DNA of 64,000 bases, taken from positions 1 through 64,000 of the forward strand of contig JAKSJP010000004.1 of NCBI GenBank assembly GCA_024398105.1. Reading direction: 5' to 3'. This document shows, piece by piece, positions 42,908 to 52,800 of the stretch (position 1 is the first letter of the stretch; the number at the start of each line of letters is the position of its first letter). The notes below the pieces were generated by a model. It was not told the origin of the DNA. It was given only the letters and a program-made list of their open reading frames with translations, and made no database searches. Origin of the DNA: Bacteroidales bacterium. Lineage in GTDB: Bacteria; Bacteroidota; Bacteroidia; Bacteroidales; UBA932. The translations under genes and the position numbers were made by a program.

Positions 42908-45900
42908 ATGCATTCTGTTAAACAAACCTTCAAAGTGTTCATGGTAGGTGCAGCAATGTCTGTAATGGCTTTCAACGCCTTCGCCCAGGAGGAGACAAAG
43001 CCTATCTATCTCAACACAAACTACACTTTTGAGGAAAGAGCTGTGGATCTCGTTTCAAGATTTACAATCGAAGAGAAGCAGAGCCTCATCGGTAACAACA
43101 TGGCAGCGGTTCCAAGACTTGGAATCAAGAGCTACAATGTCTGGAGCGAGGCTCTCCACGGAGTCCTTTCCGGCGCTAACCCTTCAGTAGGCATCCTCGG
43201 TCCTACTTCTTACCCTAACAGTGTCGCACTCGGTTCAACCTGGGACCCATCACTCGTACAGAGAATGGCAGGCGCAATCGCAGACGAGGCACGTGCAATC
43301 TTCCAGACTGGAACCAAGGGACTTACTTTCTGGTCTCCTGTCGTTGAGCCTATCCGTGACCCAAGATGGGGCCGTACCGGTGAGTCTTACGGTGAGGATC
43401 CATACCTCGTAAGCATCATGGCAGGTGGCTTCGTCCGTGGTCTCATGGGACCTGATGAGAAGTACATGAAGGCAGTTCCTACTGCTAAGCATTACTTCGC
43501 AAACAACTCTGAGTTCGACCGCCATGTCGGCAGCTCAAACATGGACAGCCGTGACATGCGTGAGTTCTATCTCTATCCTTACAAGGAGCTCATCGAGAAC
43601 GACAACCTTCCTTCAATCATGTCATCTTACAATGCGGTCAACCATGTTCCTACATCGGCCAGCGTATTCTATCTTGACTCGATCGCAAGAAGGACCTATG
43701 GTATGAACGGTTACATCACTGGTGACTGTGCTGCCATCGACGACATCCAGTCAGGTCACTACTATGCTGTCGACTATCCTGAGGCAACCATGTACGGTCT
43801 CAAGGCAGGTGTCGATTCAGATTGCGGAAGCATCTATCAGAGATATGCAATCGAGGCTCTCAACAAGGGTCTCATCACTGAGGCTGACATCGACAGGGCA
43901 CTTGTGAACATGTTCACCGTAAGATTCCGTACAGGTGAGTTCGATCCTGAGCAGATGGTGCCTTACACAAAGTATCCTGCAAGCATGGTCAGCTCTCCAG
44001 CTAACCGCGCTCTCGCTGCAGAGCTTTCAGCCAAGACTCCTGTCCTTCTCAAGAACGTGGCTTCTATCCTCCCTCTCGACGGCAACACAGTGAAGAGCAT
44101 CGCTCTCATCGGTCCTCAGGCTGACGACGTTGAGCTCGGACCTTATTCTGGTCGTCCAGAAGAGGATTCAAAGATCTCTCCATATGCTGCATTCCAGAAG
44201 TACATCGCTGACCACAACTATCCAGTGAAGCTCAGCCTCGCAAATGGTGCAAATGCAAAGAGTAAGTCAAACCTTCTCTATATCGCATACTTCGAGATCG
44301 AGAAGACTGACGGTTCTGTCCAGAGATATGACGCTACCCAGTACTCATCATCCGCTCCTGGCATCACAGTAGGTTCTGGTATGGGCTCAGAGGAGCAGGT
44401 ACGTTCTATCGACGATGGTACATGGACAGCATACGAGAACATCGACATTACCAACATCGAGAACATAACCGTGGGTCTCAACATCCCTACAGAGGGTGGT
44501 ATCGTCGAGATCAGGACAGGTGGTCCTGACGGAAACCTCATCGGCCGCATCGAGGCTACAAAGGCTTCAGGTGCAAGAGTAGGTGGTGTCTATGGCGCCA
44601 GCATGCCTATGAAGATTCCTGCACTCAAGCTCGGTTTCAACGAGCCTCAGACAATCTACCTTGTCTACAAGGCAGCTGAGGACGGTCCTATCGATCCTGA
44701 GGTCATCAACACAGCGAAGAACGCTGACGTCGCTATCGTATTCGTTGGTACAGACGAGAACACCGCAACTGAGGAGGCTGACCGTCTTACCCTCGATCTT
44801 CCTGGTAACCAGCTCGACCTCATCAAGTCAGTAGCTGCTGTCAACAGCAAGACCATCGTTGTCATGCAGACCCTCGGCTGCGTAGAGGTTGAGGAGTTCA
44901 AGAACCTTGCTAACATCCCTGGTATCCTCTGGGTAGGTTATAACGGCCAGGCTCAGGGTGACGGTATCGCACGCGTCGTATTCGGCGATGTGAACCCAGG
45001 CGGTAAGCTCAACGGTACATGGTACAAGAGCGTGAAGGATCTTCCTGCAATCACTGACTATACACTCCGCAAGAGCGCTACAACCAACGGTCGTACACTC
45101 TGGTACTTCGACAAGCCTGTATCTTACGAGTTCGGTTATGGTCTTTCATACACCACATTCCAGTACAGCAACTTCAAGATCAGCAAGACAGCGATCACTC
45201 CTAATGACAGGATCACTGTAAGCGTTGACGTGAAGAACACCGGTAAGCGTGACGGTGACGAGGTTGTCCAGGTCTATGTATCTACACCTGACGCTCCTGC
45301 ATCGCTCGACCGTCCTATCAAGAGGCTCAAGGCATTCCAGAGAGTCACCATCCCAAGAGGACAGACCAAGACCGTCTCTATGGACATCGACTGTGACAAC
45401 CTTTGGTTCTGGGATATGGAGAAGGACGCTCTCGTATTCGACCCAGGTCGCTATGTATTCGAGATCGGTTCATCATCAAAGGACATCAGAGGTACCGTTA
45501 CTGCTAACATGAGCGGTAAGTTCGAGTCTGTGGTCAAGGTCGTAGTCGCTGACTGCGGTCAGAGCGTATTCAAGATCGGCCAGACAGCACAGGCTAAGGC
45601 TACTGCTTCCATGACTGACGATACATTCTATGATCTCAGCAAGGCACAGGTCAAGTGGACCAGCAACAACAGCTCTGTCATCGCTATCGATGAAAAGGGT
45701 GTCATGACTGCCAAGTCAATGGGTGTTGCTACCATCACATGCGAGGTTACAATCAACGGCAGGACCGCGTCTGACACATTCGCAGTCAAGGTTATGCCAG
45801 ACCTCTCACTCGCAAGCCTCACAATCGACGGCAAGCCAGTCAAGCTCACCGGTGCTACACAGTACAGCTTCGTCCGCAAGGCAGGCAATGCTCCTGCAGT

Positions 45901-46705
45901 TGCAGCAAAGGCTTCTTCATCAGCTGTACGCGTAGTCGTAGAGCAGGCTGAGGCAGTCCCTGGAACAGCAGTAGTGAAGGTTCTTGACGACGTGACAGGT
46001 GACAGCGCAGAATACCTCGTGGCATTCGGTACAAAGGCTGTTTCTGATTCATTCGACAAGGCAGGCCTCTCAAGCCAGTGGAATGTCGTAAGAGAAAACA
46101 AGTCAGACCTCAAGGTTTCTGGCGGTTCACTCAACATCACCACTTCAACTGGTGACCTCACAGCTGCAAACAACAATCTTCCTAACGTCGTTCTCCAGTC
46201 TGCTAACAGTGATTGGACGACAACCGTGAAGCTTGTATGCTCTAATGTCCCTGCAGCACCTGCACAGAACGCCGGTCTCGTTGCTTACCAGGACGATGAC
46301 AACTTCGTGAAGTTCGTATATGCAGCAACCTTCAACATGAGAAGACAGGCTGACGCAGCTGCACCAGCAGCCGGACAGCTCCAGCTCGTTACAGAGGAGA
46401 AGGGCAACCAGAAGGGTTCAGTGACCCTCAGCATGGCTGATGTCATCGGTGCAAACCAGACTGTATGGCTCAGACTTACCAAGTCTGGCGACACCTATAC
46501 TGCAGCTTACTCAGTTGACGGCAAGAAGTTCGTCAATGTAGGTACAGCAAACGCTACTCTCAAGAATGTCCAGACCGGCATGGTAGCGGCTCAGGGTGTC
46601 ATGGTAGCTCAGGGCAGAGGTGGTGCTCCTAACATGGCATTGCCACAGGCTGCACCTCTTACAGCTAAGTTCGACAACTTCACAATCGTTTCCAAAGGCC
46701 TCTAG
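42908..46705 (+). CDS. Multidomain GH3 glycosidase with CBM6-like, Big2 and lectin-like domains
   Basis: Exported enzyme of 1265 residues; signal peptide about 1-26. The GH3 part shows YNVWSEALHGV, DPRWGRTGESYGEDPY, KHYFANNSE and nucleophile Asp273 in GYITGDCAAID. A CBM6-like module is inserted at about 455-600 (VRSIDDGTWTAYENIDI, GGIVEIRTGGPDG). The GH3 C-domain and Fn3-like domain follow (YGLSYTTFQYSN). After residue 880 come a Big2-like domain (VKWTSNNSSVIAIDEKG), a cadherin-like strand region (SLASLTIDGKPVKL) and a C-terminal concanavalin-like domain (DSFDKAGLSSQWNVV) of the kind found in beta-xylosidases. Likely a surface beta-glucosidase/xylosidase that holds its polymer. Confidence 0.93.
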   Translation: MHSVKQTFKVFMVGAAMSVMAFNAFAQEETKPIYLNTNYTFEERAVDLVSRFTIEEKQSLIGNNMAAVPRLGIKSYNVWSEALHGVLSGANPSVGILGPTSYPNSVALGSTWDPSLVQRMAGAIADEARAIFQTGTKGLTFWSPVVEPIRDPRWGRTGESYGEDPYLVSIMAGGFVRGLMGPDEKYMKAVPTAKHYFANNSEFDRHVGSSNMDSRDMREFYLYPYKELIENDNLPSIMSSYNAVNHVPTSASVFYLDSIARRTYGMNGYITGDCAAIDDIQSGHYYAVDYPEATMYGLKAGVDSDCGSIYQRYAIEALNKGLITEADIDRALVNMFTVRFRTGEFDPEQMVPYTKYPASMVSSPANRALAAELSAKTPVLLKNVASILPLDGNTVKSIALIGPQADDVELGPYSGRPEEDSKISPYAAFQKYIADHNYPVKLSLANGANAKSKSNLLYIAYFEIEKTDGSVQRYDATQYSSSAPGITVGSGMGSEEQVRSIDDGTWTAYENIDITNIENITVGLNIPTEGGIVEIRTGGPDGNLIGRIEATKASGARVGGVYGASMPMKIPALKLGFNEPQTIYLVYKAAEDGPIDPEVINTAKNADVAIVFVGTDENTATEEADRLTLDLPGNQLDLIKSVAAVNSKTIVVMQTLGCVEVEEFKNLANIPGILWVGYNGQAQGDGIARVVFGDVNPGGKLNGTWYKSVKDLPAITDYTLRKSATTNGRTLWYFDKPVSYEFGYGLSYTTFQYSNFKISKTAITPNDRITVSVDVKNTGKRDGDEVVQVYVSTPDAPASLDRPIKRLKAFQRVTIPRGQTKTVSMDIDCDNLWFWDMEKDALVFDPGRYVFEIGSSSKDIRGTVTANMSGKFESVVKVVVADCGQSVFKIGQTAQAKATASMTDDTFYDLSKAQVKWTSNNSSVIAIDEKGVMTAKSMGVATITCEVTINGRTASDTFAVKVMPDLSLASLTIDGKPVKLTGATQYSFVRKAGNAPAVAAKASSSAVRVVVEQAEAVPGTAVVKVLDDVTGDSAEYLVAFGTKAVSDSFDKAGLSSQWNVVRENKSDLKVSGGSLNITTSTGDLTAANNNLPNVVLQSANSDWTTTVKLVCSNVPAAPAQNAGLVAYQDDDNFVKFVYAATFNMRRQADAAAPAAGQLQLVTEEKGNQKGSVTLSMADVIGANQTVWLRLTKSGDTYTAAYSVDGKKFVNVGTANATLKNVQTGMVAAQGVMVAQGRGGAPNMALPQAAPLTAKFDNFTIVSKGL

Positions 46706-46711
46706 CCTTAG

Positions 46712-47194
46712 ATGAGAAGAGTAATCGCAACAGTCATTTCATTCTGTGCCATGGGCATCTGCTGCATGGCGCAGAATGAATTGTCTTTGAAGTTCTCTTC
46801 CTATGAGAACCTGGTCTGCGGCATCGCCGGAGAGAGCGGCATCCTCGTCTCCAAGGACGACGGTGCTTCCTGGACTTCCATAGACTTCAACGTCGAGTAC
46901 GAAGGTTACTATAAACCGCTTGTTATCAAAGCCGTCGCGGCCGGTTATAAGACCATGGCAATTGCAGGTACTGATTCAGATGGCCGTCCGGCCATGTACT
47001 TTTCGTTTGACGGTTCTGTATGGAGCCCAAGGGAACTTTCATACACTGAACATGGAAGGACTCTCTGGCTTGAAGAGCAGCCGCTGGATCTTGAATATGA
47101 TGCAGACCACGATAGGATGATCATGTATTGTGAGAACAATACCGTCTTCTATGTACCTAACTGTTCCCACTGCAATTCTTTGAAAAAGAACTGA
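46712..47194 (+). CDS. Small secreted protein with Asp-box (BNR) motifs
   Basis: 160 residues; signal peptide about 1-20 (CCMAQ). Two Asp-box-like motifs are visible, SKDDGASWTS (near 47-56) and SFDGSVWS (near 100), as in sialidase or photosystem-assembly-like propellers. It has only about two blades, too few for a full propeller. It ends in CSHCNSLKKN with a CxxC. It sits six bases after the GH3 gene and 22 before GH9. Function unknown; possible remnant of a larger propeller or a small glycan-binding partner. Confidence 0.7.
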   Translation: MRRVIATVISFCAMGICCMAQNELSLKFSSYENLVCGIAGESGILVSKDDGASWTSIDFNVEYEGYYKPLVIKAVAAGYKTMAIAGTDSDGRPAMYFSFDGSVWSPRELSYTEHGRTLWLEEQPLDLEYDADHDRMIMYCENNTVFYVPNCSHCNSLKKN

Positions 47195-47216
47195 TTTACT
47201 AAACAGATTAATTGAT

Positions 47217-49772
47217 ATGAACAGCAAGACAAAAATGATTCTTTCGGCTCTTGCGCTTTCTGCTGCTTTCTCGCTGAACGCAGGTGCACAGGACCTCAAG
47301 ATCAACGACCTTGAGTATTTCGAGGCTCAGGGCGTGAACGTGCTGGCTTACAGCAACCTCTTCACAGGTGGCTTCAATGATGAGAAGAACTCGGGTATCG
47401 AGCTCATCCATCATGGCGTAAGAACCGCACAGGGTGGTGCTATCCGTCTTTCTACTGCTCCAGAGCAGTGGGATCTTGTCCCTGCTACACCTAGCAGAGT
47501 TGTAAACAAGACAAACAACACAGTTGATATCAGCCTCAGATATGAGGACTATGATTTCGATTCAAAGATCGTTGTCGCAGCCAAGGGTAAGGGTATCGAG
47601 ATCTCAGTCTATCTTGACAAGCCAGTTCCTTCATTCCTTGAGGGCAAGGCTGGTTTCAACCTTGAGTTCCTTCCAGCAGAGTACTGGAACAAGGCTTTCA
47701 TCGTAGATGGAAGACTTGACCGTTTCCCTAAGTATGCTACAAGTGCTACCGTTACCAAGCCAAATGACCAGAAGGTAAAGCAGTACAAGGGCTATAACAC
47801 TTCTGATGACAGAGGTACCGGCAGGTTCATCGATCCGCTTCCTCTCGAGACCGGTAGAAGCTTCATCCTCGCACCGGACGATCCAGAGCGTCTCGTGAAG
47901 ATCTCTTCAGTTGATTCTGACATCAGCCTCTATGACGGCCGTATCCTCGCTCAGAACGGTTGGTTCGTCGCAAGGACCATCCTTCCTGCAGGCAAGACCG
48001 GCAAGGTCATGACATGGTACCTCGAGCCTAACCAGATCAAGGGTTGGGTAAGACAGCCGAACATCGGTTTCTCACAGGTAGGTTATACAACCTCACAGCC
48101 TAAGATCTCTATCATCGAGCTCGACAAGGTTGACAAGGTCCAGTCCAAGGCTTCCCTCGTCAGAGTGAAGAACGACGGTACAACTGAGGTCGCTTATACA
48201 GGTAAGGTCAAGACATGGGGCCGTTACTACAAGTACAACTATGTACAGTTCGACTTCTCTTCAGTCAAGACTCCTGGTATCTACTACATCCAGTATGGTT
48301 CTACCAAGACCAACAACTTCCTCATCGACGACAGCGTATACAACAAGATTACTGACGCTACAACTGACGTATGGGTTCCTATCCATATGAACCATATGTT
48401 CGTCAATGAGGCATACCGCGTATGGCACGGTGAGCCTTTCAAGGAGGGTTACCTCCAGGCTCCTGAGAACACAGACCATTTCGACCTCCATTCACAGGGC
48501 GTAAGAGATGTTCCATATGCTGACCTCGAGCTTATCCCAGGACTCAACGTCGGTGGTTATTTCGACGCTGGAGACTTCGATATCGAGACAGGTTCCAACA
48601 TCAACGTAGTTCAGTCACTCATCAGGACATGGGACCTCTTCCATCCTATGAGAGACGAGACTTTCGTGGATGAGGACCAGAGATATGTAGACCTCCATAG
48701 ACCAGATGGCAAGCCAGACCTTCTCCAGTACATCGAGCATGGTCTCCTCAACCTTATCGCACAGGCTGAGATCATCGGTCATATGTCACAGACCCTTTCA
48801 AACGCTGTCCTTGACAACTATCATCATCTTGGTGATGCAGCTTCTATCACTGACGGTCTTCCATACAACCCTGCACTCGGTCCATACGAGGTTGCAGCTG
48901 ACGGCAAGTCAAGCGGTAGAAAGGATGACATGTGGGCTTTCACAACCCGCAATCCTAACACTGACATCAATGCGGCTAACATGTTCGCAGCTGCAAGCCG
49001 TGTGATGAAGGGCTACAATGACGACCTTGCAGAGCGTGCTCTCATCCAGTCAAAGAGACTCATGGAGGAAGCTACTGCAATCCTTGCAAGCAGACCTTCA
49101 CGTCCTAACCAGTTCGGTGGAAACAGCAACAGCAGAGCGGGTGGCAACAATGTCGGCGCTACTCTCCAGCTCTATCTCTCGACAGGTGACGCACAGTACA
49201 AGGAGCAGTTCCTCAATGATGTATGGCAGACTCTTGAGTTCGGTGTCAACCGTTCACTCCCTACAGCTCTTGACGCTGTCCCTTACATGGGTGAGGACTA
49301 CAAGGAGAAGCTTCGTCCTTATATCGTAAAGTATAAGGAGTATATCGAGAGCCTTGAGCAGAACAACCCTTACGGAGTTCCAATCGGACTCGGTAACTGG
49401 GCTGGTTCAGGCGAGGTCGTGACATTCGGTACAACCGTATGCTACGCATACCTCTACTTCCCTGATATCATCGAGGAGCGCCATATCTACAAGGCTCCGA
49501 ACTACCTCTATGGTGCACATCCTTACCACAACTACTCACTTGTAGCTGTAGTCGGTGCAACCCGTCCAAAGAATGTGTTCTACGGTAACAACAGAGCTGA
49601 CTTCTCTGCTATCCCAGGAAACGTTGCTCCAGGTCTTCTCTTCAGACATCCTGACCACTTCGAGAACTACGACAACTGGCCATTCTTCTGGGGACAGAAC
49701 GAGGGTACCATCGCAGGTAACTGTAACTATGTGATCTTCGGTTCAATCTTCAAGAACGTATCTAAGAAGTAA
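47217..49772 (+). CDS. GH9 endoglucanase/xyloglucanase with extra N-terminal domain
   Basis: Exported enzyme of 851 residues; signal peptide about 1-24. The first ~260 residues form a beta-rich domain I do not recognise (GIELIHHGVRTAQGGAIRL, KGIEISVYLDKPVPSF). An Ig-like CelD_N domain begins near 283 (IGFSQVGYTTSQP). The GH9 alpha/alpha barrel has the catalytic Asp pair in GGYFDAGDFD (450-453) and the acid Glu829 in WGQNEGT. GH9 enzymes occur in known xyloglucan loci of Bacteroides, where they cut the glucan backbone. It is the only clear endo-beta-glucanase in the window. A terminator follows. Confidence 0.93.
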   Translation: MNSKTKMILSALALSAAFSLNAGAQDLKINDLEYFEAQGVNVLAYSNLFTGGFNDEKNSGIELIHHGVRTAQGGAIRLSTAPEQWDLVPATPSRVVNKTNNTVDISLRYEDYDFDSKIVVAAKGKGIEISVYLDKPVPSFLEGKAGFNLEFLPAEYWNKAFIVDGRLDRFPKYATSATVTKPNDQKVKQYKGYNTSDDRGTGRFIDPLPLETGRSFILAPDDPERLVKISSVDSDISLYDGRILAQNGWFVARTILPAGKTGKVMTWYLEPNQIKGWVRQPNIGFSQVGYTTSQPKISIIELDKVDKVQSKASLVRVKNDGTTEVAYTGKVKTWGRYYKYNYVQFDFSSVKTPGIYYIQYGSTKTNNFLIDDSVYNKITDATTDVWVPIHMNHMFVNEAYRVWHGEPFKEGYLQAPENTDHFDLHSQGVRDVPYADLELIPGLNVGGYFDAGDFDIETGSNINVVQSLIRTWDLFHPMRDETFVDEDQRYVDLHRPDGKPDLLQYIEHGLLNLIAQAEIIGHMSQTLSNAVLDNYHHLGDAASITDGLPYNPALGPYEVAADGKSSGRKDDMWAFTTRNPNTDINAANMFAAASRVMKGYNDDLAERALIQSKRLMEEATAILASRPSRPNQFGGNSNSRAGGNNVGATLQLYLSTGDAQYKEQFLNDVWQTLEFGVNRSLPTALDAVPYMGEDYKEKLRPYIVKYKEYIESLEQNNPYGVPIGLGNWAGSGEVVTFGTTVCYAYLYFPDIIEERHIYKAPNYLYGAHPYHNYSLVAVVGATRPKNVFYGNNRADFSAIPGNVAPGLLFRHPDHFENYDNWPFFWGQNEGTIAGNCNYVIFGSIFKNVSKK

Positions 49773-49790
49773 TCTTAGCTTCTGAATAAT

Positions 49791-49832
49791 GAAAGCGACT
49801 GATAATCACTTATCAGTCGCTTTCTTTGTTTA
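49791..49832. terminator. Bidirectional terminator between GH9 and HTCS
   Basis: Perfect 15-bp inverted repeat (49791-49805 with 49810-49824, core GAAAGCGACTGATAA) with a 4-base loop, followed by a T-rich tail. It can serve both convergent genes. Confidence 0.9.
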
Positions 49833-49849
49833 TTGTTCTGTCTGTTCGG

Positions 49850-52800
49850 CTAATCATCTCCGCGCAGCTGCTTGACGAAGTTTGAAGGGGAGATGTTGAA
49901 CTGCTTCTGGAAGCTGGTCGCAAAGTATGAAGGAGAAGAGAAACCGACAAGGTCGGCGACTTCATTCACCCTGTACTTCTGCGAAGCAAGCATCTCTGCG
50001 GCCTGCTTGAGGCGGCAGACACGGATATATTCGTTGATGTTCAGACCAGTGTTGCCCTTGACCTTCCTGTAGAGTGTAGACTTGCTGGTGCTGAGCATGT
50101 CAGCCAGGGTGTCCACATTGAGGTTATGGTCGGACAGGTTGTTGATTATCACCTCGTGGAGCTTATCCATGTACTTCTGGTCAACATTGCTTACTGTCAC
50201 GCTGTTGTAGTGGGTAAGAGGGGAGTTGACGAACTGATGGTAAGCAATCTCTCTGTTCTTGAACAGGTTGGATACGTTAGCTCTGAGGAGCTCCATCGAG
50301 AACGGTTTCTCGATATATCCGTCAGCTCCGACCTGAAGAGTCTCCATACGGGTCTCGATGCCGACCGCGGCTGTCAGGAGAATCACAGGGATATGACTGT
50401 AGTCCGTGCTGCTCTTGATCTCGTTACAGAGCTGACAACCATCCATGACAGGCATCATGATGTCGCTGATTACAAGGTCTATCCTCTGGCTCTGGATTAC
50501 CTTTAGGGCGTCTTCTCCATTGGCGGCAGTGACTGTGTTGTACTCATCAGACAGCTCATTGCTGATATAGCTTCTCATGTCAGGGTCGTCTTCTACGATC
50601 AGGATGAAGTGGAAGTTGCTGTCTTTCTCCTCTTTTGGTGTTCCGTCTTCTGTAACATTCTTCTTCTCGACCTCGATATGTGAGTCCTGGGTCAGAGGAA
50701 TCTCGAATACGAATGAATTCCATCCAGGGTAGTCGGTATCAAGATAGAGCTCACCATTGTGGAGCTTTGCCATGGACCTTGCATATGGGAGACCGAGACC
50801 GGTGCCGTTGCTTCTCTGGATTCCGTCCTCGCCGTTATCGATCTGATAGAACATCTCGAAGATTTTCTCTGAGTCTTCGACAGAGATCCTCCTGCCGTTG
50901 CTGTTGACTCTTATCTTCACTTTGTCCTTAGTCTGCTCAAACAGGACCTCGATCGTATCCTTGCCATACTTGATGGCATTGGAAAGGAGGTTGCTCATGA
51001 CAGTGGATACGACATCTTCTGCGCAAGGTATCTCGACAGGCGTATCAGGTATTGAGATAGACATGTTCAGGTGCTGGTCTGCGGCATTCTGCTCAAAGAA
51101 TGAGTAGGTCTTCTTGATCAGCTTGGTGATGTCTCTCTTGACATATCTGAGCTGAGTCTCGTTCATGTCCATCTTTCTCATGTCCAGAATCTGATTCGTC
51201 AATGTCAGGAGGCGGTTGGTGTTCTCCTGCATAGTGAGCAGATCCTTCTTGGCTGTGATGGTATAGTCGCCCTTAGATATGATCTTGTCCAATGGCATCT
51301 TTATGAGTGTCAGTGGAGTGCGGATCTCATGGGTGATGTTGGTGAAGAAGTTGAGCTTTGCCTTATAGATTTCCTGCTGTTTCCTGTCTTCCATCTTCTC
51401 GAGCTGTCTGCTACGTACGGAATTCCTTCTCTTTAGCAGCAGGCCTATCAGCACGACTGCGATTCCTGAGAGGAGGATGACGTATAATACATAGGCAATG
51501 AGTGACTTGTAGATAGGAGGCGTGATGGTGATGCTGATGGTCCTCATGTTTTCCATCTTTTCCTCGCCCATCCTGCTTATGCTGAACTTATAACGGCCTG
51601 GGGTGATGTCTACGAAGCTGACATGGTTGGCTGTTGATGCTCCCTTGTAGGTCTTGCCTCTCTTTGAGAGAGTGTATGAATATACGACAGACTGAGGAAG
51701 GGATATGTCGGCAGCGCTGAATCTGATGTTCAGTGAGCCGATGTCCTTGTGCTTGACGGTGATGACGTCCGAGTCAATGGTAGATTTGCCCGGAGTCCTG
51801 AGATATGTGCTTCTGTCTTCTTTGTCTGCCCTGATCTCGGTAATGAAGATAGGACTGGTCTTCATCATGGTGCTGATACGGGTAGGGGAGAAACCGAACA
51901 GGCCCTGGTTGGTTCCGAAGAAGATGTCTCCGTTGCGGGCTGTGTATGTAGCTCCGTATGAGTACTGCTCCCCGAGGATTCCGCTGTTCTTGATGAACAC
52001 TTCCTTGATTTCCATCTCATCTGGGGCAATCTGTACGATACCTCTTGATGTAGAAACCCAGATGTTGCCTTGCTCGTCCTCTGCCACCGCACATGTGACG
52101 TTGGAAGAGAGGCTTTCTGACGAAGCCCCCTTCTTTATGTTACGGAACTTGAAATGCCCAGTCTTGATGCTGTCGAGCGGAGCCATGAACAGACCGGCTC
52201 CTTCAGTCGTTACCCAGAGCCTGCGATGACTGTCTTCATACAGTGATGTGATGAAGTTGTTTGTGAGTGCGTATTCCGGTGTGTCGATGCTTATCCGCAT
52301 CGGATCGCTTCCTTTACTGTTGCCATACCAAAGACCCTGCCCGTATGTTCCTACCCACAGCCCTGTAAAGCTGTCTGTGAGAAGACTATGGACGAATCCA
52401 TTGCCGAATTCTTCCAGGAATCTGAAACTGTCTGTCTTTTCGTCTAAAGTGAAGAGTCCTCTTCTGGAACCGACTATCACTTCGCCATGTGGAAGGATCC
52501 TTATGGTGGCATTCTCCATCGGATAAGTGTAGTGCTTCCTTACTTTCCCTGTATTTCTGTCAAGTACATAGATACCGTTCTCATAGCTTGCAATCCAGAC
52601 ATCGTCTCCATTGATTGCGAGACCCTGGATGTTGATCGGGGCACCATGCTCATTTGTCACATCAAAGTTCCTGACAGCTTTAGAGACAAGGTTCACGCAG
52701 TTCAGTCCGCCATCTTCGGTGCCTATCCATAGATTGTCGTTCCCATCCGGGCAGAGAGCCCTGATGAATACACCATGGATTGAATTCTCGGAAGGATTGT

